Origin: Diphasiastrum complanatum
Taxonomy: Eukaryota; Streptophyta; Lycopodiopsida; Lycopodiales; Lycopodiaceae
Direction: 5' to 3'
DNA length: 64,000 bases
NCBI GenBank assembly: GCA_029204225.1
Contig: MU831865.1
Location: 1 to 64,000 of the forward strand
The notes beneath the pieces are model-generated. The model was given only the letters and a program-made list of their open reading frames with translations. It searched no databases and was not told the DNA's origin. Positions within the stretch are counted from its first letter, which is position 1, and each line of letters opens with the position of its first letter. The translations under genes were made by a program, and so were the position numbers. Shown one piece after another: positions 24,701 through 33,700 of the stretch.

Positions 24701-27700
24701 GTGAGTATGGAGGAAAATGAGAAGTTATGAGCCTGAACGTTGCCCAAGAGGAACATAGAAGGAAATAAATTGCATTGCATAGTGTTGCAAAGGTTATAAA
24801 TGGATTCCACATCTACAGGGACAAGGATTAGGTTAAAAGGGGTGTGTGGGTGACAAGAGGTTATCATATCACATGCAAGCTCGAGTTCCAGCTACATCAT
24901 CTATATACACATTTTGTGGCTTTTGTTGTATATGATGCATGCATTGGCATTGTATTTCCTCTTTCCAGCTTCTTCTTCAACATATACATTGTTGCAACGT
25001 CTTCAACATTGTATGGATATTGACACCACTTTCTTTCTTTTGCAACATTTGAGTCCCTATTTTGTGGCATGAACATCTTCAATAGGATAACTACAACATT
25101 TTTATGGTTGTACATTTTCACTACACAACACTAAAGGCAAGGTCTTTGTAAGGAGGAGAGACTTAGACTGTATATTGTAAATAGGTACATTTTATATATA
25201 GACCATAGTTGCAGGCCACGTTCTGGAATGAGATCCAGGAATTCTCGTTAGGGTTTCCCGGATCGCAAAACTTTTTTTTTTTTGGAAAGTTGCCAATATG
25301 GGTATCATGTGAAAGGATATCAAAAAAGCAATTGTTATGCAGATCTGTTGCTTGGTTTCAGATAATTTCAGATGGCTGCAGGCTAAATTCATCAAAAATC
25401 TGGACATCAATAAATGGTTTCAGGTATTCCACAAGAAGTATACAATTCCCGCTAGTCTAAGGAAGGCTCCTTCTAACTCTTTCTATCGTTTTCTAACAGA
25501 AAACGGAATCAGTAGATGAAATTTGACCATAAGCACATAAAATTTTAGTTCCAAAGACACCCCTCCGAGTGAGGGTGCAAATGTGCTTAAACATACTTAT
25601 ACTCTTCTAGAAGTATTTGATGTATGCGGGATTGTTTCATTCCCATACTCCACAAAACATAAAGTTTGAATACTATGAGTCACTTAATAATGACTACTAA
25701 AACATATTATTTGCATTATAAGTTCCATCGATGGTCAAGAAAATTATCTCAAGATGAAGCTTACCCTACAAGGAATAATAGCTAATACCCTACAAGGAAG
25801 AGCAACAAAGAAGTCAAGAGTAATCCGAAACATAGTCATTAAAACAAATGAAGGTACTACTTATGTTACTTTGGAGGCCCTTAATGACAACCTTCTAGGA
25901 AGCTAGCTAACATGAAACCTTACTTGCATCATGTGCACACAATGTCAAATAAAGCTCCAAGTTTACTATGTGTTCATGATAGCAAGTGGCAAAGTATGGG
26001 GTGAGATATTCAAAATCAATTGTGTCCTAAACTGACGAAATTTATGAATGGATTCTTTGGGCTATGCTAGCCATCTCCTCCTTGAGGTGAACTATGGTAG
26101 TGTAGGACACTATGGCTACCATTTAGTGGATAGATTAATGATGCTTAGGCAATCTCAAGGCTCACAAGTAACAATAATTTTGTAATTTACAGTTGGATGC
26201 AAATCTTTATGTACAATATTCTATTGAATTTTGATTAGTCAGTAGGATCTATGTAGGTGTGATGGTTAAAGTTTTGCACGGCCATCACGGTGAGAGTGTA
26301 TTTGTAGCTATAGAGCTTAGCTTTTTCTCCAATCATTTGTATGGGCTTATCTTTTATTTCAACAGTCCTACCACCTAATTATGAGCTTCCTTAAGTGGTA
26401 GCTTTCATACTATATTAGCTAAGCTGAACCTTCCCATATCATTCCATGCTTTGGACTTGTACTAGAGTTTAAATCGCATTTTGCCCACTTCTAGCTTCAA
26501 AACAACCATGTGATGAAATTCTCATAATCTTGTTATTCTAGAATGAGATGCTTCCAAGAATTTGAACATCATATTTGCAACAATTTAGGCTTATATTCAT
26601 ATGCAAGGTTATGGCACCCATTTACTTTCAACCATAGAACCCACGGTTCCGGGAACCGTGGAAGGAACCGTACCACGGTTCCTTGAACCGTGGTACGGTT
26701 CATGTAAAAAAATAATTAATTGACTAATTAATTAATTTTCCCAAATTTCCCCCCAAAACCCCTCAAAGCTAGTTTTTGTCCCTCTCTCTCTCTGTCTCCC
26801 TCTCTCTTATCAATTTGGGAGATTAAATCATTTGAAGTAAATAATCTAAGTAGGGAGAATCTGCTTTTTCTGAAAAAAAAATTGGCATTTTTTTAGCATT
26901 TTTTTGGGCTATTTTTGGGGGCTGGGACAAAAAACAGATTAATTAATTATTCAGTGCGGTTCACCACGGTTCTGGGCAAAATTTTTAAAGAACCGTACGG
27001 TTCTCAGAACCGTGGTGAACCGTTAACAGTTCATTGATTCTATGCTTTCAACAAGCAATTAGATTGACGTTTTCTAGCAAACGATATATACTGGCTTCTA
27101 TAGATATGAACGTGTATTTTCTCTCTTTTGATTCTAGAAATTCAGTAAGTTATCAAGGTTTTAGCATTATGGTCGACCTGAATAGCAACATGCTGCTTAT
27201 ATGATCTTCTCAACAATTGCAAACACGAAAAGCTACATCCTGTACTAGTACTTTCTAGGCCTCTCAATTATGTGCCAGCTCAAAGAATATAAATAAAGAA
27301 CTAGCTACTACACATGAGAAAGCATGACAGTTGTATATAACAAGAGATAGTATTACCAGTGCAGTAATATTTGTCGCCAAATCTCGTACACAATGTCCGA
27401 ATGCTCCTAAACATGTACTACAATACAACCCTGCTGTACAATCTGCATCTGATTTACAAGGGTCCAAAAGCTGCTTCCAAAAGACATCAAAATGAGGATT
27501 GCAAGTTGAATCAAGCTTACATAAAATATTTGCCACCTAGATTTCCCTATTTGACACACGAAACTTCAATATTAGATGAGAAAAGTACAAGCTTTGTACA
27601 AGGTGTAAATGGCTCCATGAAAGCCTTACTTCATGGAAAAGCTAAATGAAGGCTTAGTATTACGAGCATCTACCTATGGATTGCATACATAAAATGTAGT

Positions 27701-30700
27701 TGGCCCCTACATTTCTAAATTCCTGATAATTTTGGTGCTTCTCCTCAAAAATGAGCTTAGCCATTTGTATCCACTATTCTATTTTACCATGCATGGACAA
27801 TGTGATTTTCAGACTGCAACTACAGGTCTTCAAGTCTTCAATAAGAACCTGGCCATTTACATTTTCTACTCGAGCCAATGCATTCCCAAACTGAAAGTAC
27901 ATGTTATTCACATATGAGAACTAGAAAAGCTGAAAAGAACCTTTCCCCAAATGCCACATCATACTAAACATACTCCTAATGATCGTATCTCTATTACCAG
28001 TCTTGTAGTGCTCTAAATGTGGTATCATGTGTGTAGTACTACAGTTTATATTATAGGCTATATCCATCAAATAGTATTCTTCCAATAAATGACGCGATGT
28101 TTAAAACAATCAATTGCAATTTTTTTCAAAGCTCTTATGTTAGGCCCTTACAAAAAAAATTTGCTCTTTTTTTTAAAATTTGAATGATCCATAGAACCCC
28201 CTGTTCCCAGAACCGTGGGTCCTGGGAACTGTGGAAGGAACCGTACCACGGTTCCTTGAACCGTGGTTAATTAATTAATGCTCATTTTTTCCCTCATTTC
28301 ACATTTGGAAATCATTGAGCCAGCTAATCATATATGATGCATCAAATCCATTGTTGCCAGTTCCAGAACTGAACGTGAAATTTTTTTATTATGTACTGCT
28401 TTTTGTGTTTTTTTTATAAAAGTGCAGATCAAGTAGGAGTCAACGAACAACAAACTGACTCACATTTGGTTTTGGCTTGTAAACTGACGGGCATCTTCAG
28501 TTGGAGTTGGCAATAAACTCACGCGCATCTGAATTTTTGCAAAAATGGCAATGGCTGCATGATTTGCTGTGAAGAACATGGCAATACTTTCCATAGTGTT
28601 TTTTGCAAAAATGGTGATTGATGCATGATTCACTATGAAAAACCTCACAGTACTGACCTGTTTCCAGAGTACGCACTTATTGCAAAGATCACCGTTAGAT
28701 TCACTACTCACTACAAATCTGCTTTTTCTGGCATTTTTTTGGCATTTTTTTAGTATTTTTTTGGGCTATTTTTGGGGGTGGGAAAAAAAAAATCAAATAA
28801 TTAATTACCTGTACAATTGCAGGTTAAATTTTCTGAGAGCCGTACGGTTCACTCTACGGTTCTCAGAAGCGTGGTGAACTGTCCATGGTTCATTATTTCT
28901 ATGGAATGATCTTTGTCTCTTTCTCTCACTTTGCAAGAAGAGAATATCATTGCCTCCGAAGAGACCACCTTCATGGCTTCTAGATAGTTTGTAACAAGGG
29001 AATTTTGGTGAGAGTCCATTCCATGGTTTATCGTGCACAATTTGGCTAAAAATTTTGTAAGTACTATGAGCACGTGTGGGTGTTTTCTGCATACAACAAT
29101 CAACTAAAATGCAGAAGAGGCAGTTGTATCCTGAATTTGTGGAAGATAAGGAAAATTCCACATTTAGATATCCTCTTGTGAACAAGGCCATGTGAGAAGG
29201 TTCTGTGGAGCAAGCCCTGCAACATCCAGATGGAAGCCACGAACACTAGACATTGTGCTTGAATTTCACTTGAAAACTAAACAGAGATATTAAGTCTTGG
29301 AATCTGGACTACAACAAGTCTAAATAGTTGATCACATGCATGAATAGGAATAATAGGTTTGCATTCATTATTGTGTAGAGGATTTTGGCCAACCTATAAA
29401 AAATGCAACAGGGTGCATGAGAGATAAATAAAGAGAGACAAGAGATGTAAGGGCCTGGATTGTGGGTTTAGAAGGGAGAGATGGACGTGGGAGAGAGGAG
29501 ATGCTTAAATGTTTGAGCCAAAAACTTCATGGAAAAGTCCTAAACTTTTAAGGAGGTGGATAGTTGGACTTCAAAGAAGAAGCGATAACAAGTGAATTTT
29601 CTTTTTACCTATAGTCTTGATTCACGAGTTTCTAGGGAAAAAATTCTCATGCCAAATGTGAAAAATGTAATAATGCAAAAAAAAAAAAAAAGTTCGGAAA
29701 AAAAGATCACACGTGGCATTATGGAAGGGGAAGGCTCGGGTCAGCTCGGATCCTTTCCCTCTGGTATTGGAGGCCTCCTAGGGCAGAAGGCCCTCGCCTT
29801 CCACCTTGGTATGGCGAGACTCCAAAGCAGAAGGCCCTTGGATGGGGCCTTCCCCTTGAAGGCCTCGGGCCTTCCACCCTAGTATGGCAGGCTTCACCCC
29901 CATGTTAGTCCTTGATTCAGTTTCTTTTGTACTCAAATGAATTGGTTATTATTTATCAAGTAACGCTTGGTATCAGAATGTGCAGCCCATCTAGAAGGTG
30001 ACTTGAAATACATATGTTGCCTCAAAATTCAAAATAAAATTCCACTTGATGTGTTGGATTTTTCCTTCTCTCTCTAAATCCAATAAGTTAATCTAAATCC
30101 ATTCATGCGGTCAAAGCGCAAGCTTATGAATTGAAGCCTTGAAACTTCGTCAACAGAACGAAGTCATTGCACGTAAGAAAGACATACGGAACCCATAAGG
30201 CTTCCTCTTAGGAGGCAGGCAGGGATGGTCGCTGCCCATAAAGATTCCACAAGGAACTCATAACTTATAGAGCCCATAAGGAAACTTGTTACGAGGCACT
30301 ACGACGAGGGCTCGTAACCAGCACGTAAGGAATTCATCTAGGAGGCATCGCGAACATATTACGACCTATGAGCAACTACCATAAGATGGCATCACTAACG
30401 AAGATCCTATGGACAACTTGGCAGATGTTGACAGATAACTGCAGCAAGGCTTATGACTTGCGTTAAACCATTCTTTTAATGATTTCTTGAAATATATGTC
30501 TATAATAGAGACATGATGCCAATAAGACCTAAGATGCAATAGATGCAATCTATTTGATGTAGCGCACTTCGATGCAACACATCTTGCTCAGTTCTAGACA
30601 GAGAGTAAGCGTAAAGCCATAGTATGATCTTCATATCATCCTGGCAATTGTAAATCGGATTAGTTTGGGCACATAGTTATCACTACTATTGTCTTGTGCT

Positions 30701-33700
30701 CATTATCATCATTTTCATAGCTGATTTGTACATGTCACCTGTGAATGAATGCCTGTCTTATTCATCTTTTTACATAATGCTGCTCTTATATTGATTCATC
30801 TGTAAACTATCTGTTGTTTCCGCTTTTGTAAATTAATTCAATTTTTCGTATGGCTACGTATCAATCATATAGATCCTCATGATTTCAAAGTGTGGATCAA
30901 GTAGAGTTCAAGGTAATTGTGAACTTGAATCTGATAAGCGTAGTGCATTGCACCGAGGAAACAGATCCCTTCCTTTTCCCAACATGGTATCAGAGCTAGG
31001 TTATCTAATCCCAACATCTGATACCAACATGGTATCAGAGCTACTACGAACTTCGATTCAAGAAGTTCAAGCAGATATAATTTCAATGCCTTCATGATTT
31101 CAAAGCTCCAAGTCATTGGAACCAATATTTATCAGTCGAATAGAATAAATGTCTTCTTGTTCTAACATATAGATAGACTCTATTTTTCTTCTTAAGTCAC
31201 TAATAATTATCACTATCAAATAAACTAACTTCCATATAGATTCTCAAAGTAAAGTTGGTCTCATCATAGACAAGCTATCACTTATGGAAATTTAAGATGA
31301 AATTAGTGTTAATGGACAAGGAATTGTATGATGTTGTCACAGGTGATGCAAACGATGCAGCAATTTCCAGATGGAAGCTAAAGGATGGCAAAGTCTTTGC
31401 ACTAATCGTCCTCAACATTTCAGATACTCAGATTGGCTATGTATTTGAAGCTTACACTTCAAAAGAAGTTTGGGATATTCTGAGCACATTTTATGATGTG
31501 ATGGACGTAGCTTCTAAGTTACATCTTAGAAAACAGTTATGCTCACTCAAAATGTCCTATGATGATTCATTATAGAATCATATAAACTAGTCCGAGAATC
31601 TATTGCAGCAAATGGCAACTGTCGGATCAGTCATACACGATCAAGATGCAAACATGACATTGCTTTTAAGCTTGCTTGACACATACGAAAGCTGGGTGAT
31701 GATCATTACGACACAATCAAATCTAACTCTTTTAAGAGTAATCAGTATGCTGCTACAAGAAGACATTCAAAGGAATGATGCTTCCACCTCTTCGAACTCA
31801 GAGTTGCACACTCTATATGCAAACAGAGGCTCGCCTAGGCAGAAGAAGAAAGGCCCGAACCAGTCAAATCATAAACCGACTCTGGATCAGACATCAAATC
31901 CACAAACAATGAAGATGTTCTGCAAGTACTACAAGCGCACCAACCACGAGATTCAAGATTGCACAGTGCTGAAGGCTAATGAGAAGCAATCAAATCAATC
32001 AGCCAATGTAATTGTTGAGGCATCACATGCCCCCATTCAAGAAGTTGATAAAGATGTATTCCTAATCAGTCATCAAAGAGCACAAAATCGTAGTGCTTGA
32101 TTTCTTGATTCCGAAGCCACTCAACATATGACCAGTCGCATTGAATTCTTTAAGTCCTATCTCCTTACGGTACCAAAAGACTTGTTCACCTCGGCGACAA
32201 CAGCACACATGCAATCGCAGGTGAAGGTACCGTAAGATTACACTTCCAGAACAATCAGACCAAGCTCCTCTCCAAAGTGTTTTATGTTCCTAATCTTTCT
32301 ACGAATCTACTTTCTATCAATAGAATTACGAACTTAGAACATAGAGTAGAATTTAAACTGATCATTGCAAGATTGTCGATAGGACAAACAGGGTCCTTGT
32401 ACTCAGAAAGAGGCATGGACAGTTTTGGGCATTTTTGAGATGGCAAACATGGGAGAGTCCATTTTGAGTGAAAATAGCAAATTGGACGGAATTTTTAACT
32501 ATGATGTGTGAACATTCTGATAGAGAAGGAATTGTTGGATGTCATCACAGGTGAGGAGCGAAGACCGCCAAATGAAGCGGATGTCAAAGTGTTCGCTAGA
32601 AAGATGAGGAGGGCGTTGACCTTCATCAACTTATCGGTGAAGGAACACATCATTGCCCACATTTGTGATGTCATGACACCAAGACATGCCTGGGATGTAC
32701 TGTAGTGGGATTCTTTCCTTGCCTAACCTAAATCCAAGATCTAGTCAATCTAGCATCAAAGAGACGGAGTTAGTTGTCACGCATAGGTTCGTTCCTATGA
32801 GAGCGATAGTATAGTTCGGATTTCAGCATGAATGGAAGATCCACATCTAACTCTAACATCCATTAACCCTACGATCCATTAACACTTCACATCCACAATA
32901 AGATAGCTTACTCTTTCTCTCTCTCCCTTTCTCTCTCATAAAAAGTATAATAACATACAATCAGATCCAACAATTAGCAAAATCCAAAGAAAGCATGAGA
33001 GATGGAGGAAAAGTGATAGAGAGCCAGGACATTCATCAATCCATTCCTGAAGAGAACCAATCTGCATTATTGAAATGAGGAAATGAACATGAGGAGCAAC
33101 TCGAGTTGGTCCCTTCTTATAATAGAAAGGAGGACCCTAGCCTCTGAATCCTATTGGTCCATTTCTGCCTCCCTAATTTAAAAAGAGCGGGAAGCATCCA
33201 AAATTGGAGGGAAACAATTTGAATTTGATTCAATTTTGGTGGAATGTAAGGCCTCTGTACACTTTCCTAAGGAGGAGAGGTGTAAGCTTGATGTGAAAGC
33301 TTTGAAATGTATCTTCTTAGGGTATGATGATCGTGTAAAAGGCTATAGATGCTATGGTCCTTCGGAAAGAAAAATGCACATCAGTCGTGATGTCATCTTT
33401 GATGAATCGAAGATGTACAAGGATGAGAATGCTGAGAAGTTGGACACATCAAGTGGCAAAGATGGCATAGTGAGAGTTCCTCTTGATGATCGACCATTTG
33501 TTGATATTTCTAACGATGATACACCCCATGATACAATCACTCAACCTCGGGAGATAGGTTGGAGAGGTAGGGATAAATCATTTGGTGCAAAGAGAATCTA
33601 AGTTGCAGGTGACAAACGCAAGGAGAAGGATGTACCATGGGATACATTTCACCAGGAAGCAGATCACCTGATAGGAAGCTCCCCAAGTGATTTGAGAGAT

